A stretch of DNA of 64,000 nucleotides, taken from Echinicola strongylocentroti (lineage in GTDB: Bacteria > Bacteroidota > Bacteroidia > Cytophagales > Cyclobacteriaceae). A program made the translations under genes and the position numbers. Every line of letters begins with the position of its first letter. Position 1 is the stretch's first letter. The notes beneath the pieces were generated by a model. The model was not told the DNA's origin, did not search any database, and saw only the letters and a program-made list of their open reading frames with translations. Below are positions 9,178 through 18,322 of the stretch, one piece after another. The stretch covers positions 2,093,001 through 2,157,000 of the forward strand of contig NZ_CP030041.1 of the NCBI RefSeq assembly GCF_003260975.1, read 5' to 3'.

Positions 9178-10389
9178 TTACCGTAATTTTAAAGTGGCCA
9201 GCGTAATGATCGCCAACAGAATCCCTACAATCCAAAACCGGGTAACGATCTTGGTTTCTGGAATTCCTCCTTTTTGATAATGGTGGTGCAATGGGGACAT
9301 TCTAAATATCCTCCTGCCTTCACCGTATTTTTTTCTAGTGTACTTGAAATAGCTTACCTGCATGATCACAGACAGGTTTTCTATCACAAAAATCCCACAT
9401 AGCACCGGAATCAACAGCTCTTTGCGAAGGGTAAGGCAGAGTACTGCTATCACCCCTCCGAGCATCAAGCTCCCCGTATCTCCCATAAACACCTGTGCAG
9501 GAAAGGAATTGTACCAAAGAAATCCTACACAAGCCCCCAAGAAGGCTGCACAAAAGATCACCAGCTCCCCGGAGTTGGGAATAAACATCACATTCAGGTA
9601 TTGGGAGAAAATGGCGTTACCGCTGATATAGGCAAAAATGGCAATGGCCAAACCTATAATAGCTGACGAACCAGCCGCTAGGCCATCGATACCATCCGTA
9701 ATATTGGCCCCATTGGATACCGCAGTGATGATAAAAATCACCAGCAATATGTACAGATAAGGGGTCACATCATCTCCCAAAAAGCCCAAGAAGTTCTCAT
9801 AGTTGAGCTCATTGTTTTTCATGAAAGGAATGGTTGTCTTCATGGCTTTCACATCTTCAAAAGCCGGGGTCTCCACCACTCCCTCTTCAATAGATACCGG
9901 CGTCTGAAATTCACGAACCACCACATCTTCATGAAAATACAAGGTCGCCCCCACGATAATACCGATCCCAACCTGTCCAATGATCTTAAACTTACCGGCA
10001 AGCCCCTCTTTGTTTTTTCTAAATACCTTGATAAAATCATCCAAGAAACCGATCCCTCCTAACCAAATCACCGTCACCAGTAGCAGGATGATGTATATAT
10101 TATAGACATCGGCAAATAGCAAAGTAGGGAGGATAATCGCTGCGATCATCATCAGTCCACCCATGGTGGGCGTGCCCTTCTTCTCCGTCTGGCCATCCAA
10201 TCCAAGGTCACGGACGGTCTCACCGATCTGCTTCCGTCTGATCCAATTGATCATACTTTTACCAAATGTGATCGTGATGATCAGTGAAAACATCGCCGCC
10301 ATCCCAGCACGGAAAGAAATGTACCTAAACACCCCTGCTCCAGGAAAGTCGTATGCACTGTCGATATAATCAAAAAGATGGTAAAGCAT
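9178..10389 (-). CDS. mraY: Phospho-N-acetylmuramoyl-pentapeptide transferase MraY
   Basis: Integral membrane enzyme that transfers phospho-MurNAc-pentapeptide to undecaprenyl phosphate, giving lipid I. Motifs include the cytoplasmic KKGTPTMGG loop near 70, DDFIKV near 115, [12 protein letters not shown] near 230, [12 protein letters not shown] near 300 and the [15 protein letters not shown] loop near 370. At 403 residues it is about 40 longer than E. coli MraY. The extra length is a hydrophilic insert around 155-205, between transmembrane segments, a feature of Bacteroidota MraY. The neighbours murE and murD are each 3 bases away. Confidence 0.97.
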   Translation of the reverse strand: MLYHLFDYIDSAYDFPGAGVFRYISFRAGMAAMFSLIITITFGKSMINWIRRKQIGETVRDLGLDGQTEKKGTPTMGGLMMIAAIILPTLLFADVYNIYIILLLVTVIWLGGIGFLDDFIKVFRKNKEGLAGKFKIIGQVGIGIIVGATLYFHEDVVVREFQTPVSIEEGVVETPAFEDVKAMKTTIPFMKNNELNYENFLGFLGDDVTPYLYILLVIFIITAVSNGANITDGIDGLAAGSSAIIGLAIAIFAYISGNAIFSQYLNVMFIPNSGELVIFCAAFLGACVGFLWYNSFPAQVFMGDTGSLMLGGVIAVLCLTLRKELLIPVLCGIFVIENLSVIMQVSYFKYTRKKYGEGRRIFRMSPLHHHYQKGGIPETKIVTRFWIVGILLAIITLATLKLR

Positions 10390-10392
10390 TCT

Positions 10393-11856
10393 CTATTTAG
10401 TATGTATCAATTCCATTAATTCTTTTACAATTTTCAAATCATCAAAAGGATGTCTTACCCCTTTGACTTCTTGATAAGTTTCATGGCCTTTCCCGGCCAC
10501 GAGGATGATATCACCCTTCTCGGCCAAAACACAGGCCGTCTTGATCGCTTCTTTTCTGTCGGCAATGACTATGGTCTTCTTATAGGCCACAGGATTGACA
10601 CCAGATTCCATATCCCTGATGATGGCCATGGGGTCTTCATCCCGTGGATTATCGGATGTCAGCACGACTTTATCGCTCATTTCAGTAGCAATCTTCGCCA
10701 TCACAGGGCGTTTGGTAGTGTCCCGGTTTCCTCCACAGCCTACTACGGTGATTACCTTTTCGACGCCTGTACGAACCCCTTGGATGGTTTTGAGCACATT
10801 CTCCAGTGCATCGGGGGTATGGGCATAATCTACGATCGCCGTCACACCTTCTATGATCAACTGATCGAACCGTCCCTGTGCACCTTTGATACTGGAAAGC
10901 TGCATCAATACCTCTTCTTCCTCTTCACCCAGCAGCAGCGCCGTCCCCATCACACTGATGACATTATAGGCATTGAATTCTCCGATCATCCTGAACCAAG
11001 CTTGGCGGCCATTTAAATCCAGCTCCAAGCCATGTAGTGTATTGCTGAGTACTTTTGCCTTAAAATCCGTTGGGTATTTCAAGCCAAAAGTATGTTTGCT
11101 TGCTTTGGTATTTTGTACCATGACCATCCCGCGCTTATCGTCTGCATTCACCAGTGCAAATGCGCCTAGCGGAAGCTCATCGAACAGCTTTTTCTTGGCT
11201 TTAATATATTCGTCAAATGTCCCGTGATAATCCAGGTGATCATGGGAAATATTGGTGAAAACAGCTCCTGTAAGCTGCAATCCCGCCATCCTTTCCTGCA
11301 CTATCGCATGGGAACTCGCCTCCATAAAACAATGTGTGCAGCCATGGTCCACCATGTCCGCCATCAGTTTATTAATGGCGACGCTGTCCGGGGTGGTGTG
11401 TGTCGCCGGGACCACCTCATCGTTGATCTTGTTTTCTACCGTACTGAGCATACCCACCATATACCCTAACTCCATAAACAGCTTGTGCAATAAGGTCACA
11501 CAAGTGGTCTTTCCATTGGTACCCGTGACGGCAACTACCTTCAGCTTTGCTGATGGATGATCATAGAAATTAGACGCCATGATCCCCATGGCGTGGGCGG
11601 AGTTGACCACTTGCACATAGGTAATTCCAGGCACCAACTTCTCCGGTAAGGTCTCGCAGATGACACTCGTTGCCCCACTTTCGATAGCCTTGGCGATGTA
11701 GGAATGGCCATCTACCTGTGTCCCTTTTGCAGCCACAAAAACATCTCCTGTGCCTACCTTCCTACTGTCGAAGACAATATCCTTCACTTCCACTTCCATA
11801 TCACCGGTAGTAGAGGTAAGGGGTACTTTGTACAATATGTCCTTTAATGTCTTCAT
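10393..11856 (-). CDS. murE: UDP-MurNAc-L-Ala-D-Glu--meso-diaminopimelate ligase MurE
   Basis: Cytosolic ligase adding the third stem-peptide residue. The 487-residue protein has the ATP loop GTNGKTT at 112-118, the NISHDHLDYHGT motif near 202-213, DYAHTPDAL near 343 and DNPRDEDP at 402-409. The DNPR tetrad is the known signature of enzymes that use meso-diaminopimelate rather than L-lysine, so the peptidoglycan is predicted to be of the A1gamma meso-DAP type. The start codon directly follows the ftsI stop codon. Confidence 0.98.
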   Translation of the reverse strand: MKTLKDILYKVPLTSTTGDMEVEVKDIVFDSRKVGTGDVFVAAKGTQVDGHSYIAKAIESGATSVICETLPEKLVPGITYVQVVNSAHAMGIMASNFYDHPSAKLKVVAVTGTNGKTTCVTLLHKLFMELGYMVGMLSTVENKINDEVVPATHTTPDSVAINKLMADMVDHGCTHCFMEASSHAIVQERMAGLQLTGAVFTNISHDHLDYHGTFDEYIKAKKKLFDELPLGAFALVNADDKRGMVMVQNTKASKHTFGLKYPTDFKAKVLSNTLHGLELDLNGRQAWFRMIGEFNAYNVISVMGTALLLGEEEEEVLMQLSSIKGAQGRFDQLIIEGVTAIVDYAHTPDALENVLKTIQGVRTGVEKVITVVGCGGNRDTTKRPVMAKIATEMSDKVVLTSDNPRDEDPMAIIRDMESGVNPVAYKKTIVIADRKEAIKTACVLAEKGDIILVAGKGHETYQEVKGVRHPFDDLKIVKELMELIHTK

Positions 11857-13968
11857 TTATCCTAAAACGATACGTATTGACCCTCCTTTGGGCACATTGG
11901 TTCCGGCATGGATAGATTGGCTTCTTACTCTACCCTTACCGGAATAATTCACTTTTAACCCTTTGTTTTCCAGCACATATAATGCGTCCCTTAATGTCAT
12001 TCCTGATACATCAGGCACCACAGGCGCTTCCACTTTATTGGACTTCCAAGTGATCGAATGGTTGACCAGGGATGACTGTACCCACTGCTCATCACCATTG
12101 TAATGGTTGGATAGGCCAAAGCGGTTACAAATCATCTGCAATTCATCCACTTTTCCTGCCTTGATATAAGGAAATACTTCATCTCCCTTTCTTGTTTCGG
12201 GAGAGGCTATTTCTTTATCCTTATTTACCTCCAGGTCCTGCGCATAAATTTTATCGGCTATTTCCTTGAACACCGGTGCAGATACATCACCACCATAAGC
12301 ATTAAATCCCTTGGGGCTATCGATAACGATGATCATACTGTATTTTGGATCATCCGCAGGAAAATAACCGGCAAATGAAGTATAATATTTTCGGGTATAC
12401 TTTCCATTGACCAGCTTTTGGGCAGTACCTGTCTTGCCTGCAATTTTATAATTGCTGTCACTGATATTTCTCGCAGTACCTCGCTCCACTACACCTTCCA
12501 ACAACTCCTGCAACTGCCGAACGGTCCTGTCTGAAGCAATACTCCTCCTGATCACCTCCGTATCATAGGCTTCCTCCACGCTGTTTCCTCGTTGGATTCG
12601 TTGCACGATCATCGGCTTGACCACTCTTCCTCCGTTCGCCACTGCATTATACAAGGTCAAGGTATGGAGCGGGGTCAGTTTAAGCTCATAACCAATGGAC
12701 ATCCATGGCAAAGTGGTTCCGTACCAATTTTTCTTGTGCTTTGGATCTTTGAAATAAGGAACCCCTTCTCCCTTTAACTGAAATCCCAATGGCTTGTCCA
12801 GCCCAACTTGCTCCACATAGCCCAAAAACTTGGAAGGGGCTACACCAAAATGCTCATCGACCAATTTCGAAATCCCTACGTTGGAGGACTTTTCAAAAGC
12901 CTGACGAACGGTCAACTTACCATAGCCTCCATATTTGGCATCACGCATGGTCTGGTTATAAAACTTATAATTACCGTTTCCTGTGTCAACGGTATCACTC
13001 AAGTTGAGCTTTCCTTCTTCCAATAAGGCCAGCATCGAAAGTAGCTTAAAGGTCGACCCAGGCTCGGTAAGTCCCTGCTCGCCTATGGCGTAATTATAGT
13101 ATTCACCATAACCATAGCCACTGTCTTTTTTCTCCAAATTCGCTATCGCCTTGATATGGCCTGTCTCTACCTCCATCACCACCACACAGCCATACTGCGC
13201 ATCTTTGTTCAATAACTGCCTGAGCAAAGCAGATTCTGCCACATCCTGGATATTGATATCGATCGTAGTGACCACATCAAAACCGTCTTCTGGACGGACA
13301 TCCTCAGCATCATGGACAGGCTTCCAGGTGCCTCCTGCAATCTTCTGGAAAAGAGCCTCCCCGTTTTTACCTTCCAGGTATCCATTAAAACTGTATTCGA
13401 GTCCGGCCCCGTAACGGTCTTCATTCAGAAAGCCAATCGTCCTCCCCGCCAGGTTCTTGAACGGGTTATAGCGCTTTTCCACTTTTTCGAAGATGACGCC
13501 ACCACCCATTCTTCCTTTCCGGAAAATGGGCCAACTGGACATCGCCTGCTTCTCTTGGTAGCCGATCTGCTTTCTGTTGAGCACGATGTACCTTCTTCCC
13601 TCTAGGCGGGCATCGTTGATCATGCGCTTGTACGCATTGGCGGACTTATCTTTATAAAAAGCCGACAACTTCCTGGACAGTGAGTCGACACCTGCCCGGT
13701 AATCATCCTCATCGGCAATACCTGGATCCAATGCCACTCTATAAAAAGGCAGGCTGGTGGCCAATAGGCTTCCGTCATCGCTATAGATATTACCTCGGGT
13801 GGCACTTACTTTTCGGTATTGGAGATTAATATCATCGGCTTTTTTTCGCCATTTGTCCCCATCCACAAACTGAACGTGGGCTATCCTGTAAAGAATAGCC
13901 CCTGCGAAAAGTACAACTGCCAAAAAGGCAAGCCTTACTCTCAGTAATATGGATTTCTTAATGTTCAT
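11857..13968 (-). CDS. ftsI: FtsI-type penicillin-binding protein (PBP3) with C-terminal PASTA domain
   Basis: Septal peptidoglycan transpeptidase anchored in the inner membrane, the partner of FtsW. The 703-residue protein has one transmembrane segment (about 10-29) and the class B PBP dimerisation domain (SATRGNIYSDDGSLLA at 55-70). Its transpeptidase domain has the catalytic STFK at 305-308, SSN at 361-363 and KTGT at 512-515. Residues 648-703 form a PASTA domain (VPDVSGMTLRDAL), which is absent from E. coli FtsI but usual for Bacteroidota. The gene overlaps ftsL by 4 bases and directly precedes murE. Confidence 0.97.
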   Translation of the reverse strand: MNIKKSILLRVRLAFLAVVLFAGAILYRIAHVQFVDGDKWRKKADDINLQYRKVSATRGNIYSDDGSLLATSLPFYRVALDPGIADEDDYRAGVDSLSRKLSAFYKDKSANAYKRMINDARLEGRRYIVLNRKQIGYQEKQAMSSWPIFRKGRMGGGVIFEKVEKRYNPFKNLAGRTIGFLNEDRYGAGLEYSFNGYLEGKNGEALFQKIAGGTWKPVHDAEDVRPEDGFDVVTTIDINIQDVAESALLRQLLNKDAQYGCVVVMEVETGHIKAIANLEKKDSGYGYGEYYNYAIGEQGLTEPGSTFKLLSMLALLEEGKLNLSDTVDTGNGNYKFYNQTMRDAKYGGYGKLTVRQAFEKSSNVGISKLVDEHFGVAPSKFLGYVEQVGLDKPLGFQLKGEGVPYFKDPKHKKNWYGTTLPWMSIGYELKLTPLHTLTLYNAVANGGRVVKPMIVQRIQRGNSVEEAYDTEVIRRSIASDRTVRQLQELLEGVVERGTARNISDSNYKIAGKTGTAQKLVNGKYTRKYYTSFAGYFPADDPKYSMIIVIDSPKGFNAYGGDVSAPVFKEIADKIYAQDLEVNKDKEIASPETRKGDEVFPYIKAGKVDELQMICNRFGLSNHYNGDEQWVQSSLVNHSITWKSNKVEAPVVPDVSGMTLRDALYVLENKGLKVNYSGKGRVRSQSIHAGTNVPKGGSIRIVLG

Positions 13969-14366
13969 TTATCCTTTATGATCTTTTTCGGAGGTTCTTC
14001 GATTTCGTAAATGTTTAAAACTTTTATCTTTCTTGCTACTTCTGATTGCTTACTGCTAAACATGTATTCCGCTTCCAGTGTGGTCACATCGGCGCGGAGA
14101 TCTTCCACTTCCTGCTGCAGCTCTTCAATCTCACGAATAGTGCTTTCCGCTTTGTGATTGCTCCAGATATAAATCAGTGCAATAAAGGCGGCATACAGAA
14201 ATGGAGGCACCAACCTCACCGGAATCCCATCCCCCAGGATATTGCTCATCTTTAGCTTTTCCTCGATCAGCGCAAAGACATTCCTGCTATTGGCAGGCTT
14301 GCCTGGCGTTCGGTTTTCATTGCCTCCCCTTTTCTTTATTTTCTTCTTAAAAGTATTTCCTTCCAT
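13965..14366 (-). CDS. ftsL: FtsL-like divisome protein
   Basis: Small bitopic protein of 133 residues: a basic cytoplasmic N-terminus, one hydrophobic segment at about 52-68 (VRLVPPFLYAAFIALIYIW) and then a coiled coil with Glu/Leu heptads (IREIEELQQEVEDLRADV). This is the FtsL architecture. Primary sequence in the family is poorly conserved, so the assignment rests on topology and on the position between rsmH and ftsI. FtsL normally forms a complex with FtsB and FtsQ. The start is 2 bases after rsmH and the end overlaps ftsI by 4. Confidence 0.85.
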   Translation of the reverse strand: MEGNTFKKKIKKRGGNENRTPGKPANSRNVFALIEEKLKMSNILGDGIPVRLVPPFLYAAFIALIYIWSNHKAESTIREIEELQQEVEDLRADVTTLEAEYMFSSKQSEVARKIKVLNIYEIEEPPKKIIKDK

Positions 14367-14368
14367 GT

Positions 14369-15277
14369 CTATACTTTTTTTGCTATTCTCAATTTGGCAC
14401 TTCGTGCCCTGTTATTATCGGCCACTTCCTCTGGGCTTGCCTGTACGGCTTTCCGTGTGACAGGCTCCAACGGTCGAATCAGGTTTCCATAAAAATCCTT
14501 TTCTACCTCCCCTTGGAATTTCCCCTTGTTGATAAAATTCTTCACCAATCGGTCCTCTAGGGAATGATAACTCATCACCACCAGCCTTCCCTCAGGCTTG
14601 AGCACGGTTATAGTCTGCTCCAGCATATCCTCCAAAGCCCCCATCTCGTCATTCACTTCAATCCTCAAGGCTTGGAACACCTGAGCAAAATACTTGAACT
14701 CCCGTCCTCTGGGAGCTAGTTTTTTTAGCAGTTCCTTAAACTGCTCTATGGTTTCAATCGGCCTGTTGGCACGTTCTGTCACCACCGCTTGCGCCAGGGA
14801 CTTTGCGTTTTTCACTTCCCCGTAAATACCAAAAAGCTTATGGAGGGCTGTTTCCTCATAAGTTTTCAGCACATCATGGGCAGTCAAACTTCCCAACTGG
14901 TTCATTCGCATGTCCAAGCTGCCATCAAAGCGGGTACTGAAGCCCCTTGAAGGTTCATCGATCTGGTGGGAGGAAATCCCAAGATCTGCCAAAATCCCGT
15001 CCACCTTACTCACCCCATACAGCCTTAGGTACCTGGCAAGGTCCCTGAAATTTGCCTGCACAAACGTGAACCGATCGTCATCAGGAGCATTGGCCAAGGC
15101 GTCTTCATCTTGATCAAATCCGTACAACCTTCCCTCTGGTCCCAAGTGTTTCAGTATTTCCTTGGAATGTCCGCCCCCTCCAAAAGTAAGGTCCACATAG
15201 ACCCCATCTGGACGAATGGCCATTCCCTCCACGCATTGGTGAAGCATTACTGGTATATGATAGGCTGTTGCACTCAT
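14369..15277 (-). CDS. rsmH: 16S rRNA (cytosine1402-N4)-methyltransferase RsmH (MraW)
   Basis: SAM-dependent methyltransferase that modifies C1402 of 16S rRNA at the decoding centre. At 302 residues it has the usual length. Characteristic motifs are HIPVMLHQCVEGM near 7-19, VDLTFGGGGHSKEIL near 28-42, DGILADLGISSHQID near 95-108, RGFSTRFDGSLDMRM near 112-125 and RLVVMSYHSLEDRLVKNFI near 220-240. The start overlaps mraZ by 4 bases, the conserved order at the head of dcw clusters. Confidence 0.98.
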   Translation of the reverse strand: MSATAYHIPVMLHQCVEGMAIRPDGVYVDLTFGGGGHSKEILKHLGPEGRLYGFDQDEDALANAPDDDRFTFVQANFRDLARYLRLYGVSKVDGILADLGISSHQIDEPSRGFSTRFDGSLDMRMNQLGSLTAHDVLKTYEETALHKLFGIYGEVKNAKSLAQAVVTERANRPIETIEQFKELLKKLAPRGREFKYFAQVFQALRIEVNDEMGALEDMLEQTITVLKPEGRLVVMSYHSLEDRLVKNFINKGKFQGEVEKDFYGNLIRPLEPVTRKAVQASPEEVADNNRARSAKLRIAKKV

Positions 15278-15726
15278 TTCTTAGCATCTGACAAATATTC
15301 CCTTGCCTGCTCGGCAAATACTTCCGGATCATTGATCAGGAAGTTATCGTATCGTTCCGGATCCCAAATCTCAATGGTCTTTCCCATTCCTACTACTATC
15401 ACTTCCTTGCTTATGCCCGCAAACCCTAGCAAGGGCTTGGGTATCAAAAATCTCCCGGCAGCATCCAATTCTATTTCGGTATTACCGCGATAAAAACTCC
15501 GCTTAAAATTTCTTTGTTTGTGATCAAAGTCATCCAGCGCAGAAACTTTGTTATCTAGCTTGCGGTACTCGTTCATGGGGTAGAGCACCAGACATGGGTC
15601 AAAACCTCTACGCATAACAAGCTCATTACCAAAAGTCTCGGGTAATGCCGCCTTTAGCTTGGCAGGCAAAACCAGACGTCCTTTGGCGTCAAGCTTGCAA
15701 TAATATTCGCTAGAGAAATTCCCCAT
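15274..15726 (-). CDS. mraZ: MraZ, transcriptional regulator of the dcw operon
   Basis: A 150-residue protein with two SpoVT/AbrB-like swapped-hairpin domains. The first contains YYCKLDAKGRLVLPAKL (residues 9-25) and the second TEIELDAAGRFLIPKPLL near 81-98. In other bacteria MraZ forms a ring-shaped oligomer that binds TGGGN direct repeats ahead of its own gene and represses the dcw operon. A matching triple repeat is present at 15783-15807. It is the first gene of the 13-gene operon and overlaps rsmH by 4 bases. Confidence 0.96.
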   Translation of the reverse strand: MGNFSSEYYCKLDAKGRLVLPAKLKAALPETFGNELVMRRGFDPCLVLYPMNEYRKLDNKVSALDDFDHKQRNFKRSFYRGNTEIELDAAGRFLIPKPLLGFAGISKEVIVVGMGKTIEIWDPERYDNFLINDPEVFAEQAREYLSDAKK

Positions 15727-15754
15727 GTTTCTATCGATCGATCTTCTTCAAATA

Positions 15755-15780
15755 CAAAAGTAATAAAAGCAATCACACAA
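15755..15780 (-). promoter_or_regulatory. Candidate promoter of the mraZ/dcw operon
   Basis: On the minus strand TACTTTTG occupies 15762-15755 and fits the Bacteroidota -7 consensus TAnnTTTG. A TTG at 15780-15778 could be the -33 element. The 15-base spacer is shorter than the usual 17-20, so the call is tentative. The box lies about 30 bases before the mraZ start codon. Confidence 0.45.
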
Positions 15781-15782
15781 TC

Positions 15783-15807
15783 CACCACCTTTCCCCACTT
15801 TTTCCCA
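15783..15807 (-). promoter_or_regulatory. Candidate MraZ operator (three TGGGN repeats)
   Basis: Read on the minus strand, TGGGA (15807-15803), TGGGG (15797-15793) and TGGTG (15787-15783) follow each other with exactly 5 bases between them, a strict 10-base period. This is the known MraZ box layout (TGGGN repeats with N5 spacers). It lies immediately upstream of the candidate -33 element, 57 bases before mraZ. The third repeat deviates from TGGG at one base. Confidence 0.7.
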
Positions 15808-15810
15808 CTT

Positions 15811-16181
15811 CTTTATAAATGTATCTAAAAGTTTAATTTTTCCAAATAATTATACAAAAAAATATGTGAGTTATCAGTTGACTCCCACCCAGTTACGGCA
15901 TAAAACAAAGGGGTGTGCTCTAGGCTAAAAGGGGCTTAGATCGTAAATAGAGTAGGTTATTGGCACAAAATCAAGAAATTCTAAAAGCTAAAAACAAAGC
16001 AAACCCATATCTAGTGGGGGGATTTCCCATAGAATTCTACAATTTCCCATTTTTTGTTCCTTTTTTGAGAAAATTATCGCTGAGCTACCATTTAAAAAGT
16101 TAACAAAAAAACAACAAAAAAACGTAAAAATCACCTGTTGTTTATACACAAATATCGAATTGTCCTACACAATTAACCTCG
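15811..16181. other. AT-rich intergenic region between dcw operon and polyprenyl synthase
   Basis: This is the rest of the 455-base gap before the dcw operon. It is AT-rich with several A-tracts (for example around 16100-16125). No convincing open frame or RNA gene was seen. It lies downstream of the polyprenyl synthase gene, but no clear terminator hairpin was found. Nothing beyond the promoter and operator at 15755-15807 is called. Confidence 0.5.
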
Positions 16182-17183
16182 CTACTTTTTACGCTCTATG
16201 GTATATTTTACCAAATTCTCTAACGATTCCTTATAATCTGAATCTGGCTGGCTGTGCAAAATGCTTAATGCTTCTTCAAAAAATTGCGTCATCACTTCTT
16301 GGGCATACTCTAATCCTCCAGAAGCTTTCACAAAGTCAATCACCTGATTGACAGCCTTTTTATCTTCGTTTTTGTTCCGAATAAGGTAGATAATCCTTTT
16401 CTTGTCCGCCCAGCCTGCATGGTTCAAGGCATAGATCAGCGGCAGTGTCATCTTCTTTTCTTTGATATCAATTCCCACAGGCTTGCCCACCTCATCCTCA
16501 CCATAATCAAAAAGATCATCTTTGATCTGAAAAGCCATTCCCACTTTCTCCCCAAACTCCCGCATTTTCTCCACCGTATCGGCATCCGCCCCAGAAGTGA
16601 GCGCACCGACGGCACAGCAAGAAGCGATCAAGCTCGCGGTTTTCTGACGGATAATGGTGTAATATACCTCTTCGGTAATATCAAGGTTTCGGGCCTTGGC
16701 GATCTGTAACAGCTCTCCCTCACTCATCTCCCTAACGGCATTGGACACCTCCTTCAAGAGGTCAAAATCTCCATTATCCACACTAAGGAGCAAGCCCCTG
16801 GAAAGCAGGTAGTCCCCCACCAGGACAGCAATTTTATTTTTCCAAAGGGCATTTACCGAAAAAAAACCTCGACGGTAATTGGCATCATCCACCACATCAT
16901 CGTGAACCAAGGTCGCCGTATGGAGCAATTCGATCAGGGCGGCACCACGGTAAGTGGATTCACCGATCCTTCCCGTGACCCCTGCCGTCAAGAAGACAAA
17001 CATCGGACGCATCTGCTTCCCCTTCCTCTTGACAATATAACTGGTGATATGATCCAAAAGCTTAACCTTGCTCTTCATAAAAGAACGAAACTTCTTTTCG
17101 AAGTCGATCATTTCCTCAGCTATGGGGGCTTGTATTTGTTTAAGGTCTGGCTTCATTACTATTTTGGAGATGCAATAATACAA
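16182..17183 (-). CDS. All-trans polyprenyl diphosphate synthase (IspB-like)
   Basis: Elongates farnesyl diphosphate with isopentenyl units, giving the side chain of quinones (chain length not predictable). The first Asp-rich motif DDVVDD is at 95-100, followed by RRG; the second, DDLFD, is at 222-226, followed by GEDEVGKPVGIDI. These are the Mg-diphosphate binding motifs of trans-prenyltransferases. The first 9 residues are unusual, and ATG at 17156 (giving MKPDLKQ) is an equally likely start, yielding 324 residues. The gene stands alone on the minus strand, 75 bases after an LpxR-like gene. Confidence 0.93.
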   Translation of the reverse strand: MYYCISKIVMKPDLKQIQAPIAEEMIDFEKKFRSFMKSKVKLLDHITSYIVKRKGKQMRPMFVFLTAGVTGRIGESTYRGAALIELLHTATLVHDDVVDDANYRRGFFSVNALWKNKIAVLVGDYLLSRGLLLSVDNGDFDLLKEVSNAVREMSEGELLQIAKARNLDITEEVYYTIIRQKTASLIASCCAVGALTSGADADTVEKMREFGEKVGMAFQIKDDLFDYGEDEVGKPVGIDIKEKKMTLPLIYALNHAGWADKKRIIYLIRNKNEDKKAVNQVIDFVKASGGLEYAQEVMTQFFEEALSILHSQPDSDYKESLENLVKYTIERKK

Positions 17184-17258
17184 TCAATTAAGCCATTGAC
17201 AAAATGGAGCGTGTGAATATTCATGAGATAAATTCACTGATATGCAATATAAGCCACT

Positions 17259-18179
17259 TCAAAAGGTATAATAAAAATACAGGCTTCCCAGCAGCTGTCC
17301 TTCTGCCAAGGTAGTCTCTTGGGTCCTGTAAAAAAACCGATAGGCAAAGCCCACTTTGGGATAGGCCACCACTAACTGGGCAAAGTACTCGCTGACACTT
17401 TTTATCGGATCCATTGTCGCCAGGTCAAAAGCAGAGGACTCACTCGTTCCTTGCAGCGTCGCATTCCAGTAGACACGCTTATAGTGAACACCAGCTTGAA
17501 AATACGCCTCCCGTCGCGCCGAACGACCTACCCTGCTCCCACTGATGAAACTGTTCTTTGCTGTATTGAATTTACCAATCCTAATCGATGGTGTCAGCCC
17601 CAAACTCCTATCATAATTCCCCATCGCCACATTTGGCTGAAGCCAAAATTCAAACTTCCGAGTCCTCACCACATTAAAGGCGGCCTGTAATTTTAAATTG
17701 ACAAGACCTCCGCTCTGAATCTGGTACTTCCAACCCTTGGGCTGGGGAAAGCCAAACAAGGTGTGGTACCATACCTGTACATCCTCAGCCTTGGAGCCCG
17801 GCCCTATTTTGCCCAACAGCAAGTCCCCTCGCAGCCAGCCCCGATCCATCAGGTATTGGTAACCCACCTCCCCAAACAACACGCCAGCATAAGGCCGGTC
17901 ATAGATCCTGATATCTTCTGAAGTGTACTTTTCGGGAGTATAGATCTGCTGCGAGATGCGGGCATGGAGCCGGCTATCACGAGAAAGGTAATGAGAATAT
18001 GCCAAAAAAACGCCATGGGTATAATACCTGTCAAAATGGGTAAATGCCAAGGCGTCATTGTCCACTTGCAGCGAAAACTGGTGTTTCCGTATTTTCTCCT
18101 TTCCCTCCTGCGCAAAGGTAATTTGCAGGGAAAAATATAAAAAACATAAGAAAAAGAAGATTTGTTTGAGCTTCTTCAA
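17259..18179 (-). CDS. LpxR-like outer-membrane lipid A deacylase (DUF2219)
   Basis: The 306-residue protein has a signal peptide (about 1-23, ending ITFAQ) and a beta-barrel pattern ending in an aromatic residue (YFYYTF). Motifs of the LpxR family are visible: DNDALAFTHFDRYYTHG near 39-55, DRPYAG near 93 and IGPGSKAEDVQVWYH near 124-138. In Salmonella and Helicobacter, LpxR removes the 3'-acyloxyacyl group of lipid A at the outer membrane in a calcium-dependent way. The same activity is inferred here. The conserved Asn/Asp and His of the motifs are present. Confidence 0.85.
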   Translation of the reverse strand: MKKLKQIFFFLCFLYFSLQITFAQEGKEKIRKHQFSLQVDNDALAFTHFDRYYTHGVFLAYSHYLSRDSRLHARISQQIYTPEKYTSEDIRIYDRPYAGVLFGEVGYQYLMDRGWLRGDLLLGKIGPGSKAEDVQVWYHTLFGFPQPKGWKYQIQSGGLVNLKLQAAFNVVRTRKFEFWLQPNVAMGNYDRSLGLTPSIRIGKFNTAKNSFISGSRVGRSARREAYFQAGVHYKRVYWNATLQGTSESSAFDLATMDPIKSVSEYFAQLVVAYPKVGFAYRFFYRTQETTLAEGQLLGSLYFYYTF

Positions 18180-18258
18180 TTTTATCAGTGATGGTTAGGC
18201 AATCAACCTGTAAATTATCAAAAAAAACTTCAATCTGGCGATATTTACCAGTATTTGT

Positions 18259-18317
18259 TCAGGGCGAACGCATTTAAAAAATGTTCCTATTTGCATTTAT
18301 ATCTGCCGTTCCTATGG
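18259..18317 (+). repeat. Dispersed intergenic repeat, copy 1
   Basis: Starts AGGGCGAACGCATTTAAAAA and ends CTGCCGTTCCTATGG. The same sequence, diverged in the middle, occurs inverted at 31564-31622. The function is unknown. Confidence 0.7.
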
Positions 18318-18322
18318 AACGG
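18306..18322. repeat. Short palindrome CCGTTCC-TAT-GGAACGG
   Basis: A 7-base perfect stem with a 3-base loop. It belongs to a series of similar hairpins in this window with CC-TA-GG-like centres (24975-24990, 25091-25107). Confidence 0.7.

Noticed and set aside
10450..11016. 188-codon plus-strand open frame opposite murE
   Set aside because: Antisense shadow of a conserved Mur ligase; no family resemblance.
385..15726. murF, murB or ddl within the dcw cluster
   Set aside because: All 13 genes are accounted for with gaps under 75 bases; these three genes are not in the cluster and must be elsewhere.
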